Part shown: in pieces, positions 25,939 through 37,245 of the stretch
How positions within the stretch are numbered: position 1 is the first letter of the stretch
Layout: every line of letters begins with the position of its first letter
Assembly: GCA_038255255.1 (NCBI GenBank)
Contig: JBBSLL010000005.1
Span: forward strand, 62,001-126,000
DNA from: JBBQNY01 sp038255255
GTDB lineage: Bacteria; Pseudomonadota; Gammaproteobacteria; Xanthomonadales; Ahniellaceae
Direction of reading: 5' to 3'
Length of the DNA stretch: 64,000 bases
Position numbers and translations under genes: made by a program
The notes under the pieces: generated by a model
Database searches by the model: none
Told to the model about the DNA's origin: nothing
What the model saw: only the letters and a program-made list of their open reading frames with translations

Positions 25939-26784
25939 ATGCGTTCCGACCGAAACTCGCTGTTCCTCCGCGCGTGGGTTGTCTCCATGGCGTTAGCCAC
26001 AGGCGGAGTGCATGCGCAGAGCACGGCGTTCCGCTACACCGACCTCGATCTCCGCGATCCGCACATCTTCGTCGCATCGTTTATAGGTTGCAGCGACGTA
26101 ACGGATTCGAGCCCGGTCGGCTCTTCCCTCAACGCCCAGATCCAGACCCAGATCCAGACCGACGGCGATGGCGACGGCTTCCTCGACCTTTCGTCGCTCG
26201 TAGAATTCCTGCCGCTCAACCAGGGCGCGGCAACCAATCTCATCGATTCGGGCAGCGCGCAATGCACCGCGCCGATGGCGACGACCAGCTGTGGACCGAT
26301 CACGCCGAACGGTATTGCGGGCGATGCGGTGCTCCTTTCCGCAGGACAGTGCCTCGCGCCGATCGCGGGCACCGTACGACCCTACACTCCCGCGATCACG
26401 TCACCGTCGGGACCGTGTTTCACCTCGCCTGCCGCCGACGTCCAGCTGACCCTCGGCGGGATCCCGGTGACCCTGCGCGACGCGCAGTTCGCGGCGACTT
26501 TCGTCGGCAACCCGGCGACCAGCCTCACCAACGGACTGCTGCGCGGTTTCCTGACCGAAACCGACGCGAACAACACGCCTCTCCCTCCGAGTTTTCCAAT
26601 CGTCGGAGGGCAACCGCTGTCAAGGATTCTGCCGGGCGGACAAGGCAGCTGCCCTGCACACAGCGACGTGGACATCCACAATGGCGTGCGCGGCTGGTGG
26701 TTCTATCTCAACTTCCCCGCGGTGCAAGTGGCCCGGTTCGTGGACACTTTCGCCAACGGATTCGGCAACGGCTTCGAGCCGTAG
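25939..26784 (+). CDS. Secreted protein of unknown function with C-terminal NGFEP
   Basis: 281 aa with a signal peptide (residues 1-27, ending GGVHAQ). The mature part is low in lysine, with several cysteines (IGCSD, SAQCT, TSCGP, GQCL, GPCF, GSC) that could form disulfides, and a short Asp/Gly stretch (QTDGDGDGFLDL) that could bind calcium. It ends FANGFGNGFEP, close to the ends of two other secreted proteins here (SDGFE and DNGFE). GGCGTGAGGTG just upstream serves as the ribosome binding site. I do not recognise a family. Confidence 0.72.
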   Translation: MRSDRNSLFLRAWVVSMALATGGVHAQSTAFRYTDLDLRDPHIFVASFIGCSDVTDSSPVGSSLNAQIQTQIQTDGDGDGFLDLSSLVEFLPLNQGAATNLIDSGSAQCTAPMATTSCGPITPNGIAGDAVLLSAGQCLAPIAGTVRPYTPAITSPSGPCFTSPAADVQLTLGGIPVTLRDAQFAATFVGNPATSLTNGLLRGFLTETDANNTPLPPSFPIVGGQPLSRILPGGQGSCPAHSDVDIHNGVRGWWFYLNFPAVQVARFVDTFANGFGNGFEP

Positions 26785-26812
26785 TCGCGCTCTCTGCGCA
26801 AGACACGCATTC

Positions 26813-26883
26813 GTAGGTCAGGTCGGCTCGCCGACCTGACGAATGGCGACCGTGCCGTCAGGTCGATACGCGACCTGACCTAC
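26813..26883. repeat. Double hairpin between convergent genes
   Basis: Two palindromes sit next to each other: GTCAGGTCGGC with its complement after a 2-base loop (26817-26840), and GTCAGGTCG with its complement after ATACG (26857-26879). The outermost ends, GTAGGTCAGGTCG and CGACCTGACCTAC, also pair, so the whole can form one cruciform or two stems. Lying between converging genes, it may end transcription in both directions, or be a REP-like repeat. Confidence 0.6.
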
Positions 26884-27416
26884 TTCGGCCACCCGACCGC
26901 GAGGTCGAACGCGACATCGCAAGTCATGTCGGTGTCGTTGTACGGCGCTTCGCGCGCCTCGCTGACCAGCTTGCCCACCACGCGCGAGTCGGTGCGCGTG
27001 TCGAGCACGATCTTGCCGTTGCCGCCGTCGATTCCGGTATGCATGCCGTCGTCTGCGATGTACATGATGTTGACGAGCGTCGACATGTCGAGTTCGCCAC
27101 CGTTGTGGTGGATCTCCACCCAGCCCTTTGCGATCGCATCCTTCTGCGTTTCGATCAGGTCGCCGCGTGGGCTCATGAACGTGTTCTCCGGCATCTCGGT
27201 GGCGCACGCCTTGCACTCGGCCAGAGGCGCGCGATCCAGCGGTTTCGCCGTCAGATAAATGACCGTCGTGACAGTTCCCTGCTCGCGCGCGTCCGCGAAT
27301 GCGATTCCGTCGGAAAACTCGAGGCGCTTGCCGTCGCGTTCGCAGAAGCCGGTGACGTTGTCGGCATGCGCACTGCAGGCCAGGGCGAGTAGCGCAAGTG
27401 TGGTTGCGAAGCGCAT
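26880..27416 (-). CDS. Secreted protein of unknown function
   Basis: 178 aa. The signal peptide MRFATTLALLALACSAHAD is clear. The mature protein has four cysteines (GFCERDG, CKAC, MTCDV), with CKAC arranged as a CxxC, but no thioredoxin or haem context. There is a central patch HHNGGELDMSTLVNIMYIADDG. I do not recognise the family. It is transcribed toward the double hairpin and stands alone, 78 bp from the reductase gene upstream. Confidence 0.7.
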   Translation of the reverse strand: MRFATTLALLALACSAHADNVTGFCERDGKRLEFSDGIAFADAREQGTVTTVIYLTAKPLDRAPLAECKACATEMPENTFMSPRGDLIETQKDAIAKGWVEIHHNGGELDMSTLVNIMYIADDGMHTGIDGGNGKIVLDTRTDSRVVGKLVSEAREAPYNDTDMTCDVAFDLAVGWPK

Positions 27417-27494
27417 TTCATGGGTCTCCGACGAGGGTGGGCGTGTGACCTGTTGCGGGCGAACGTAGCGCCGCCCATCTCATGACGTACAACG

Positions 27495-28061
27495 TCAATT
27501 GCCAACGACCCGGGCCAACCTGCGCACCCACACGGCATACGCATCCACCCAGCGCTGCAGGAACTTGCGATTGCCTTCGTCAGCCACGCTGCCATCCGGC
27601 GCGAAATATCCGTCCTTCACATGCACGAATGCTTCGGGCGCACACAGGGCTGGTACGTCTAGATAGGCGAGCACGTTGCGCAGGTGCTGTTGCGCACACG
27701 CCGTGCCTTGCGCGCCGATCGAGGCGCCGATGACCCCGCCGGGCTTGCCGGCCCACGCATTCTGTCCGTACGGGCGCGAGGCATGATCGAGTGCATTCTT
27801 GAGCACCCCGGGTATTGAACGGTTGTACTCGGGCGTGACGAAGAGCAGGCCCTGCGCGGCGGCGATCTCCTGCTTGAGGCGCACGACCGATTCCGCGGGC
27901 GTTGCGTCATTGTCCTGGTTGTAAAGCGGCAGATCGTCGATGCGCAAAAGCATGAAAGAAAATTCGGGCGGGGCGAGCTTCGCGAGGGCTTCCGCGAGTT
28001 TGCGGTTGAACGATTCGCGCCGCAGGCTGCCGACGACGACAGCGATCTCGATGTTGCTCAT
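27495..28061 (-). CDS. NADPH-dependent FMN reductase
   Basis: 188 aa from the ATG at 28061, which has GGAG ten bases upstream; an ATG 30 bases earlier is less likely. Flavodoxin-like fold with the FMN phosphate loop GSLRRESFNRKLAEAL and the second FMN site TPEYNRSIPGVLKNALDHASRP. Family members reduce FMN, quinones, azo dyes or chromate with NAD(P)H in the cytoplasm. The physiological substrate cannot be read from the sequence. It appears monocistronic. Confidence 0.9.
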   Translation of the reverse strand: MSNIEIAVVVGSLRRESFNRKLAEALAKLAPPEFSFMLLRIDDLPLYNQDNDATPAESVVRLKQEIAAAQGLLFVTPEYNRSIPGVLKNALDHASRPYGQNAWAGKPGGVIGASIGAQGTACAQQHLRNVLAYLDVPALCAPEAFVHVKDGYFAPDGSVADEGNRKFLQRWVDAYAVWVRRLARVVGN

Positions 28062-28202
28062 GGGAAGGTCTCCATTGGCGTGTCCTGGCAAGTCGCCGGG
28101 CCTCCATCAGACGCGACACGTGTGCACGGCCGCGTGAACTGGGCGTTGACGTTGTAATGCCGCAGATTTCGCCGCAGCCTCGCTGCGTCTACACCGCGCC
28201 GT

Positions 28203-28787
28203 CTACTTTGCTGCCGGTTCCCAGCCCCTGGCGCGCGCGACCGTCGCGGCGGCCGCTGCCGCGGTTTCGTCGACCAGGTTCTGGATGCCCTTGGATGCGC
28301 CGATCACCCCGCTGAAGGCCCAGAGCTTGTCGAAAGGCGCGGCCAGCAACTCGCGGCCGCTCGCGGCGTCGGTGACCTTGATGCTGCCCTCGAAATGCAC
28401 CGACCCGACGCCGGGAACGGTCGCCAGGCGCACCGCGCGATTGCCCGGGTCGTAGCGCGAGATGGACCCGCCGATGAGGCATTCGCCAGCGACGCCGCGC
28501 GCCCCGTCGTTGGCTTCCACCGAGTCGAACAAGGCACCGAAATCGCCTCGCAGGCGTTTGGCGATGTCGTCGGCAAATGCCCCTGCGACCTCGGCGTCGG
28601 CCTTCTCGTTCTCGGCCGTGACCTCCAACGGAACCACCGTGATCGCGCGGCAACCCTTGACGTCGGTAATGTCACCGGTGGTCTTGAGCGGCTCGGCGCG
28701 CGCGGACTTGGTGGTGGCGCATCCGCTCGCGCCCAGCGCGAGCACCATTACGGCGAGCATCCCGATGCAGCGTGCGCGCAATTTCAT
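28203..28787 (-). CDS. Lipoprotein, DUF4410-like
   Basis: 194 aa. MLAVMVLALGASGC is a signal peptide with a lipobox, so it is probably anchored to a membrane. The body has the look of DUF4410 proteins: an N-terminal strand (AITVVPLEVTAENEK), a helix (FADDIAKRLRGDFG), a central GECLIGGSISRYDPGNRAVR and strands ending in a helix-rich C-terminus. The asparagine-glycine-rich core is consistent with envelope proteins of the LptE/CsgG-like group, but function is unknown. Confidence 0.75.
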   Translation of the reverse strand: MKLRARCIGMLAVMVLALGASGCATTKSARAEPLKTTGDITDVKGCRAITVVPLEVTAENEKADAEVAGAFADDIAKRLRGDFGALFDSVEANDGARGVAGECLIGGSISRYDPGNRAVRLATVPGVGSVHFEGSIKVTDAASGRELLAAPFDKLWAFSGVIGASKGIQNLVDETAAAAAATVARARGWEPAAK

Positions 28788-28931
28788 GTGGCGAGCTCCC
28801 TTGGCGATGTCTCCCCCCGGGAGCGCCTCGTTCCTTTGATTCTCGACCCGCCCGACTGCGAGGTCAATCGGGCGGTCGCCAAGCGCGGGTGGCGCGGTAT
28901 GCGCCGACTTATTCGCGACGGCGGCTCCGAT

Positions 28932-30536
28932 CTACTCGAACCCGTCGGACAGGAGCGGTTCGTCGACCGAGTAGAGCGTCGTCGTTCCGCTGATCTCGTT
29001 GGCTACCGCGATCAAGGCCTCGCCGGTGGGACTGTCGGCCGCGGAAATAAAGACGATGCTCTCGGGACCGAGGTCGCCGGCCGCGGCGGGCGCATTGACG
29101 AGATCAATCGTCGCGGTGAAATCCCGGTTGTTGACGTAGTCGACCAGCTGCGCCGCTGCGGGCGTGCTGATATCGAACGTGGCGATGCCGCCGATCCGCT
29201 CCAGCCCGACGAACGCGAGCGTGCGGCCACGTGGCGTGAGGCCGATGGCCAGCGCTTCCGGCTCGGGCCCCTTGTTGTCGCTGCGCGTATCGAAGCTGTT
29301 ATTGGCGTCGTTGGTCGAATTGAATGCGGTGGGGAACGCAGCCGCCGTGATCTGCTCCAGTATCTCGCCGCTGTCGAACACGCGCGTGCCGCTCGCGTCG
29401 AAGATCGAGAACGAGCGGCTGCCGAACACGTGAATGCGCTCGAACTCGGCGTCGGCATCGAGGTTGCCGTCGATATTCGAAACCGTGAGGCGACCGAGCT
29501 GCGAATTCGTCTTGAGCGTGGCGGCGTTCGGAAACACGACCGGATCGAGCACGAAGGAAGACGCGCCGGCGCGCACCTCGTCCGAAGGTCCGGATGAGCG
29601 TGAGTCGCCCTCGCCGGCGCTCGCGTAAAAGGTCGCGCCGCCCAAGGAGAACGCCGCAACCGTATCGGGCATGTGCATGCCGAACACGGGCCAGTTGGCA
29701 ATGTTGATGAGCGGGCCGCCGCCGCCGGCGCCACCACCATCGGAGGCGTCGAGCCGGTTACCCGGTTGGGAGTGATCGATCAGCGGGATCGGCCGGATCT
29801 CGGTGATGGCCCCGGCGACCAGGTCGACGATTGCGAACGAATTGGCCTCCTGCAGCGTTACCCATGCGCGCTGGCTGTCCGGCGATACGGCAACGTATTC
29901 GGGTTCGAAGTCGACGCTCGGCAGCCGGCCCGGAAAAATGCGCACGCCAGCGTCGCGCAATGCCGGCGCCGTGGCATCGAACGATTCGAAGCCGAGGGTG
30001 GTGATCGTGGCTTTCGCTACCCCGTTGGCGAGGTCGATGATCGAGATCGAACCGGCGGGATCGGTGGCGCCGTCGAGCTCGCCCTCGTTCGCGCTGATCA
30101 CGAACCGCCCATCCGGACTGAATCCGACGTGGTCCGGCTGCACGCCTGCGACGAAACTGCGCAGCAAAGTGCCGCCCGTGCTGAACAACAGTATCCGCCC
30201 CGGCCCCGTGCGTGGCGTGCCCTCGACCGCCGCCGCGACCAGGCCGTTGCGCGCCGCGACGCTGTTGAAGTTGCCGCCCGTGACGGGAATGGAGAAGAGT
30301 AGCGTCGGTGCGTCGACGTTGGCGATGCCCACCACATCGATGCGGTTCTGGGCGCCGTTGGTGACGAACAGTCGCCGGGTGCCGGCGTCATAGGCGACGA
30401 TCTCGGTGGCGGCCGTCGCGCCGCCGACGAAGCGGCCTCGCTGGTTGAGTTCGACAGGCGGTCGGGCCTCGACCGGCACCAGCGACGCGACGAAACTCAA
30501 TGCAACTGCAACCGTGAGGCAGCGTACGACCGGCAT
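28932..30536 (-). CDS. Secreted beta-propeller protein, choice-of-anchor I type, C-terminal SDGFE
   Basis: 534 aa with a signal peptide (residues 1-24, ending PVEARP). Repeated beta-strand units (RLFVTNGAQNRIDVVGI, HVGFSPDGRFVISANEGE, YVAVSPDSQRAWVTLQEAN) form a propeller. The stretch GPEPEALAIGLTPRGRTLAFVGLERIGGIATFDI is, from memory, typical of the choice-of-anchor I family. It ends LLSDGFE, like two other secreted proteins in this window. Activity, if any, is unknown; relatives are often described as phosphatase- or lactonase-like without proof. Confidence 0.8.
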   Translation of the reverse strand: MPVVRCLTVAVALSFVASLVPVEARPPVELNQRGRFVGGATAATEIVAYDAGTRRLFVTNGAQNRIDVVGIANVDAPTLLFSIPVTGGNFNSVAARNGLVAAAVEGTPRTGPGRILLFSTGGTLLRSFVAGVQPDHVGFSPDGRFVISANEGELDGATDPAGSISIIDLANGVAKATITTLGFESFDATAPALRDAGVRIFPGRLPSVDFEPEYVAVSPDSQRAWVTLQEANSFAIVDLVAGAITEIRPIPLIDHSQPGNRLDASDGGGAGGGGPLINIANWPVFGMHMPDTVAAFSLGGATFYASAGEGDSRSSGPSDEVRAGASSFVLDPVVFPNAATLKTNSQLGRLTVSNIDGNLDADAEFERIHVFGSRSFSIFDASGTRVFDSGEILEQITAAAFPTAFNSTNDANNSFDTRSDNKGPEPEALAIGLTPRGRTLAFVGLERIGGIATFDISTPAAAQLVDYVNNRDFTATIDLVNAPAAAGDLGPESIVFISAADSPTGEALIAVANEISGTTTLYSVDEPLLSDGFE

Positions 30537-30833
30537 GAGGCGAACTTCCGTGGGGATGTCAGCGAGTCACTACACGCGGCTTCCATGACCGTTCGCTTAC
30601 AGCCCCGCGCGATCGTGATGACAGTCACGGCCCTGGTTCGACGTTCCGGCGAATGTTGGCGTCGTGACCGCCACAGCCACCACGCGGGCACGTCCATGAT
30701 CCTTTCCGGCCAGGGTCCAGCACGGCCCAGCGAGGCGGGCGCCACCGGGAAGAATCCCGAACATTTGCCCTGCGTGAGCGATCAGGGGTCCGATTGGCGC
30801 GTTAACCCGGTACAGACCCTTCGAGATCGGGCA
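30537..30833. other. 297-bp divergent region upstream of the GGDEF/EAL gene
   Basis: This gap separates the minus-strand propeller gene from the c-di-GMP gene. The open frame running through it toward the GGDEF gene has no recognisable domain. No palindromic repeat or clear promoter was identified. Confidence 0.4.
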
Positions 30834-33125
30834 ATGAGCTCCGCCGTGGAATCGATCGCACCCCGCCGTAACGGGATCCTGGCTGCCGCAGTGGAGGCGG
30901 ACCGCGCCGCCCTCGCGAGACGCGGGGAGGTGCAGTCGCGGGTCCTGGCCGAGCTGGCGTTGCATCCGTCTTTGCCTCGCGGCGAATACGACCAGCTGTG
31001 CGAGCTTGTGATCGAGCGGGCGCGGACCACCCTCGAAGTCAGCGTCGTCGGGATCTGGCACTACAGCAAGCGCGCGGGAACCCTGTCGGCACATCGCCTG
31101 CTCACCGCCGATGGCACCGTGTTGACCGAGGTCCCACCGCTCAACCAGTCGGCATTGCCCAAGTACTTCAGCCACCTGAGCGCTGGCGAAGTGATCGACG
31201 CCACCGACGCCGTCCGCGATCCGCGTACGCGCGAACTGGCCGAGCTGTACCTGGTCCCCAACAGCATCCACTCGTTGCTCGATGCGCCGCTGCTGATTGA
31301 CGGTCGCGTCGTGGGGGTGCTGTGCCTCGAGCAGGTCGGATACGCGCGCGAATGGTTGCCCGACGAGGTCGCCTTCGCGCGAGCACTCGCGCAGATCGCC
31401 GCCCAGGCGCGGCTGGTTCGCCGACGGCTGCGCGACGTTGCGGCGCTTCGGAAGAGCGAGGAACGTCTCGCCGCCGCGCAGACCGTGGCCAAGGTCGGCA
31501 GCTACGAATGGAACCCCGACACCGGCGCGATGTGGTGGTCCGACCAGCTCTACCGGATGTTCGGCGTCGCCGCGGGCAGCTTTCGTCCGACGCTCGAAAG
31601 TTTCTTCTCGCTCGTGCATGCCGAAGACCGCGCGGCGCTGGAGGAGAGTCTTCTTCGGCTCATCGCGGACCCCTTCGATGCGACGCGCCGCCTGCGTGTG
31701 GTGCGGCCCGATGGCGAGATGCGCTGGTTCGAGGTCAGCTGGCAGGTCGGCTCGGCCCTCAAGGCAGGCGCGCGCAAGATCGGCGGCAGCGTGCTGGATG
31801 TGACCGAGCGGCAGCGGCAGACCGAACGCATCCACGCGCTCGCGTTCCACGACCCGCTGACGCACCTGCCGAATCGCAGCCTCCTCATGGAGCGGATCGC
31901 ACAGGCGATCGGCGTGCCGGCGAGCAAGGATGGCTTCGCCGTGATCCTGCTCGACCTCGACAACTTCCGAACCATCAATGACTCGCTTGGCCACAGTCGC
32001 GGCGATGAACTGCTGTGCGAAGTCGGCCAGCGGTTCGTGCGACTGCTCAAGCCGGGCGCGACGGTGGCGCGCCTCGGAGGGGACGAGTTCATCCTGCTGC
32101 TGCCCGGGATTGCCGATTCCACTGCGGCAAAACACGTCGCGGATCGGGTCCTTGCAGACCTGCGCCGGCCGTTCCTGTGGCGCGACCTCAATGTTTCCGT
32201 CACCGCGAGCCTGGGGATTGCCTGCTACCCGGGCGACGGGAACACGGCAGACATGCTGCTGCGCAACGCCGACGCCGCCATGTACGAAGCCAAGGACGCG
32301 GGGCGCGACGAAGTGCGCGCGTTCACGCCCTCGCTCAATCGCCAGGCACTGCGGCGGTTGTCCATCGAAACCGGTCTGCGCGCGGCCCTCGCGCGCAATG
32401 AATTCAAACTCTATTTGCAGCCCTGTTTCAGCGTGGCGTCCGGTGAACTGCGGTCCTGCGAGGCACTACTGCGATGGGAGGATCCGGCGCATGGACTGGT
32501 GCTGCCCAACGAGTTTCTTCCCGTCGCCGAACAGAGCGGACTCATCTTGCAGATCGGCGAGTGGGTGCTGTCCGAAGCCTGCCGGATCCAGTCGCGCTGG
32601 CAGACCCTGGGTCTTCCTGCCGTGCCGATCGCCGTCAATCTTTCCGCACGGCAGTTGCAGCATCACGACGTGGCCGAGTGGTTCGAGCGCACGCTCGCCC
32701 TGCATGGCCTGGACCCGCGCTGGTTCTACCTCGAGATCACCGAGACCAAGCTCATGCAGGCGGTGGAGCAGGTATTGCCATCTCTTCGCCGACTCGGCGA
32801 CCTGGGCGTACGCCTTGCGGTAGACGATTTCGGAACCGGGTATTCGTCGCTCGCGTACCTGCGTCGACTGCCCCTGTCCATGCTGAAGGTCGATCGCTCC
32901 TTCATCCGTGACGTGGACAAAACCGAGAGCGAGTCCGCGGTGATCACCAGCGCGGTCATCAGCCTTGCCAAGAAGCTTCAGCTCGAAGTGATCGCCGAAG
33001 GCGTCGAAACCCAGGCGCAACTCGACTGGCTGTCGAGCGAGGGCTGCGACGGATACCAGGGTTACCTGAGATCTCCTGCCGTCGCGCCGGCCGCGTTCGA
33101 GCGGAGATTCCTGACTCGGCTGTAG
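30834..33125 (+). CDS. GAF-PAS-GGDEF-EAL cyclic di-GMP protein
   Basis: 763 aa from the ATG at 30834 (MSSAVESIAP); the frame is open farther upstream but no domain lies there. A GAF domain covers about 35-185, PAS about 205-310, GGDEF about 325-485 with intact LGGDEF, and EAL about 505-755 with CEALLRW, AVNLSARQL, EITETKLM, VDDFGTGYSSLAYL, LKVDRSFI and AEGVET. No membrane segment, so it senses cytoplasmic signals. The RxxD inhibitory site before GGDEF is absent (KPGA). Both catalytic centres look intact, so it may make or degrade c-di-GMP depending on the signal. Confidence 0.92.
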   Translation: MSSAVESIAPRRNGILAAAVEADRAALARRGEVQSRVLAELALHPSLPRGEYDQLCELVIERARTTLEVSVVGIWHYSKRAGTLSAHRLLTADGTVLTEVPPLNQSALPKYFSHLSAGEVIDATDAVRDPRTRELAELYLVPNSIHSLLDAPLLIDGRVVGVLCLEQVGYAREWLPDEVAFARALAQIAAQARLVRRRLRDVAALRKSEERLAAAQTVAKVGSYEWNPDTGAMWWSDQLYRMFGVAAGSFRPTLESFFSLVHAEDRAALEESLLRLIADPFDATRRLRVVRPDGEMRWFEVSWQVGSALKAGARKIGGSVLDVTERQRQTERIHALAFHDPLTHLPNRSLLMERIAQAIGVPASKDGFAVILLDLDNFRTINDSLGHSRGDELLCEVGQRFVRLLKPGATVARLGGDEFILLLPGIADSTAAKHVADRVLADLRRPFLWRDLNVSVTASLGIACYPGDGNTADMLLRNADAAMYEAKDAGRDEVRAFTPSLNRQALRRLSIETGLRAALARNEFKLYLQPCFSVASGELRSCEALLRWEDPAHGLVLPNEFLPVAEQSGLILQIGEWVLSEACRIQSRWQTLGLPAVPIAVNLSARQLQHHDVAEWFERTLALHGLDPRWFYLEITETKLMQAVEQVLPSLRRLGDLGVRLAVDDFGTGYSSLAYLRRLPLSMLKVDRSFIRDVDKTESESAVITSAVISLAKKLQLEVIAEGVETQAQLDWLSSEGCDGYQGYLRSPAVAPAAFERRFLTRL

Positions 33126-33132
33126 GGTCATT

Positions 33133-33153
33133 GCGCGGCGCCATGCGCCGCGC
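33133..33153 (+). terminator. GC-rich stem-loop after the GGDEF/EAL gene
   Basis: GCGCGGCGC and its complement GCGCCGCGC flank a three-base loop directly after the stop. There is no T run, so it is at best a weak or factor-assisted terminator. Confidence 0.4.
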
Positions 33154-33329
33154 CCATGCCGCGCCGGTTCGGGCTGGCCCCTGTGGCGCGCATCTCCCGT
33201 GGATTCCGCATGTAAGTTCCGTTTCCAGGGTCGCCGTCATTTCCACGCCTTCGACGATACGAAGCGATTCAATTGCCGTTGATCCCCGGCTGTGGCACGG
33301 TGCCGAGGCCTTGGCTGGGCGTTTCGCGT

Positions 33330-33886
33330 GTGCTCGAGTTGGAATCGTTGACGGCATTGATCGGGCGCGCGGGCGACGGCGACAAGGACGCGGCCGACCG
33401 TCTGTTTGCCGCGGTCTACCCGGAGCTGCGTCGCATGGCCGCGCGCGTGCTGCGCGGCGGTGATCGCGCGATGCATACGACGTCGCTCGTGCACGACGCC
33501 TATCTCAAGCTGCGTCGCCCCGAAGCCTTGAACCAGCGCGACCGCGAGCACTTCTTCGCGGTGGCCGCGCGGGCGATGCGCCAGATCGTGATCGACCACG
33601 CACGCGAACGCGCAGCCCACAAGCGGGGCGGCGATTTCGATGTGCAGTCGCTGGATTCGGGCGCGCTGCAGGTTGCCGCGAGCGGCCGCAGCGAGCATCT
33701 CTTGGAGCTCGACGAATCCCTGCAGCGACTGGCCCTGGTGGACCCGGCCCTGGCGCGGCTCGTCGAGATGCGATTCTTCGGCGGACTCGATCTTTCCGAG
33801 CTGAGTCGCATCCTCGATCGTTCGGAACGCTCCCTCAAGCGCGACTGGCGCCGCGCGCGCGCCTTCCTGCTCGCAGGGATGGGAGC

Positions 33887-33890
<4 letters not shown>
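33330..33890 (+). CDS. ECF-type RNA polymerase sigma factor
   Basis: About 186 aa from GTG at 33330; TTG at 33273 would add 19 residues that look unlike the family. Region 2 is seen in LFAAVYPELRRMAARVL, TTSLVHDAYLKL and HFFAVAARAMRQIVIDHARERAAHKR; region 4 in LARLVEMRFFGGLDLSELSRIL and RSLKRDWRRARAFL. This is the type of ECF factor that I recall as adjacent to Ser/Thr kinase genes rather than to an anti-sigma factor. Its stop overlaps the kinase GTG start (GTGA), so the two proteins are made together and the kinase probably controls it. Confidence 0.88.
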
Positions 33891-36547
<2,657 letters not shown>

Positions 36548-36624
36548 CCAACGCTCCCGCGGGCCGCGTGGCCACGCAGCGCCGACGTTACACTCGGGGC
36601 TCCGCTTTCGATCCGAGGCCGTGC

Positions 36625-37245
36625 GTGTCGTTGCCGAATCCACTACTGGGCATGCTCGGTCGTGCACTCCAGGAAATCATCAACCGTGCGCTCGCACTCG
36701 ATCCCGCCGCGGCAGCGAGAGTGCGCGGCCTGTCGGGACGCTCGGTTGAACTGACATGGAGCGCGACGGACATCGGCCTGCGCCTCGCCGTGGAAGACGA
36801 CGCGGTGACGGTGGGTCCACGCAAGGGCAGGGCGGAATCGGACCTCGGTGTCAGCGGATCGCTCGCGGGTTTGTTGTCGCTTGCCGGTTTGGGCCGCGCT
36901 CCCATAGGCCCGGGCCAGCGCGTGGATATCAGCGGCGATGCGCAGCTCGCACGTGAGATCGAAAAGCTGGTGCGCGATGCGGCGCCCGATCTCGAGGCGG
37001 CTCTCGCGCAGCGCTTCGGTGACACCGCGGGTCCGCTGATGGCGCGCTCGCTGGCCGGCGCCTGGTCGTGGGCCCGCGACAGCGCGGAGAGCCTGCGCGA
37101 GGACGTCGGCGATTACCTGGTGGAAGAGAGCGGCGACGTGGTCGGCGAGGCCGAGCTCGCCTCGTTTCATCGGGAAGTGGATGCGCTGCGCGATCGCGTC
37201 GAACGACTCGACCAGCGAGTCGCGCGTGTGAAGCGCGCGCCATGA
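36625..37245 (+). CDS. ubiJ: Ubiquinone biosynthesis accessory protein UbiJ
   Basis: About 206 aa from GTG at 36625. The N-terminal SCP2-like domain is seen in LGRALQEIINRALALDPAAAARVRGL...VELTWSATDIGLRL, and a helical C-terminal domain ends with a coiled coil (FHREVDALRDRVERLDQRV). UbiJ binds lipid intermediates and helps to organise the soluble Ubi complex. It directly precedes ubiB with a stop/start overlap (ATGA), which supports the name. ubiE, usually upstream, is not here. Confidence 0.82.
   Translation: MSLPNPLLGMLGRALQEIINRALALDPAAAARVRGLSGRSVELTWSATDIGLRLAVEDDAVTVGPRKGRAESDLGVSGSLAGLLSLAGLGRAPIGPGQRVDISGDAQLAREIEKLVRDAAPDLEAALAQRFGDTAGPLMARSLAGAWSWARDSAESLREDVGDYLVEESGDVVGEAELASFHREVDALRDRVERLDQRVARVKRAP

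Noticed and set aside
28395..29597. A 400-codon plus-strand open frame across the lipoprotein and propeller genes
   Set aside because: It is opposite to two genes with signal peptides and family motifs, and has no recognisable domain of its own.
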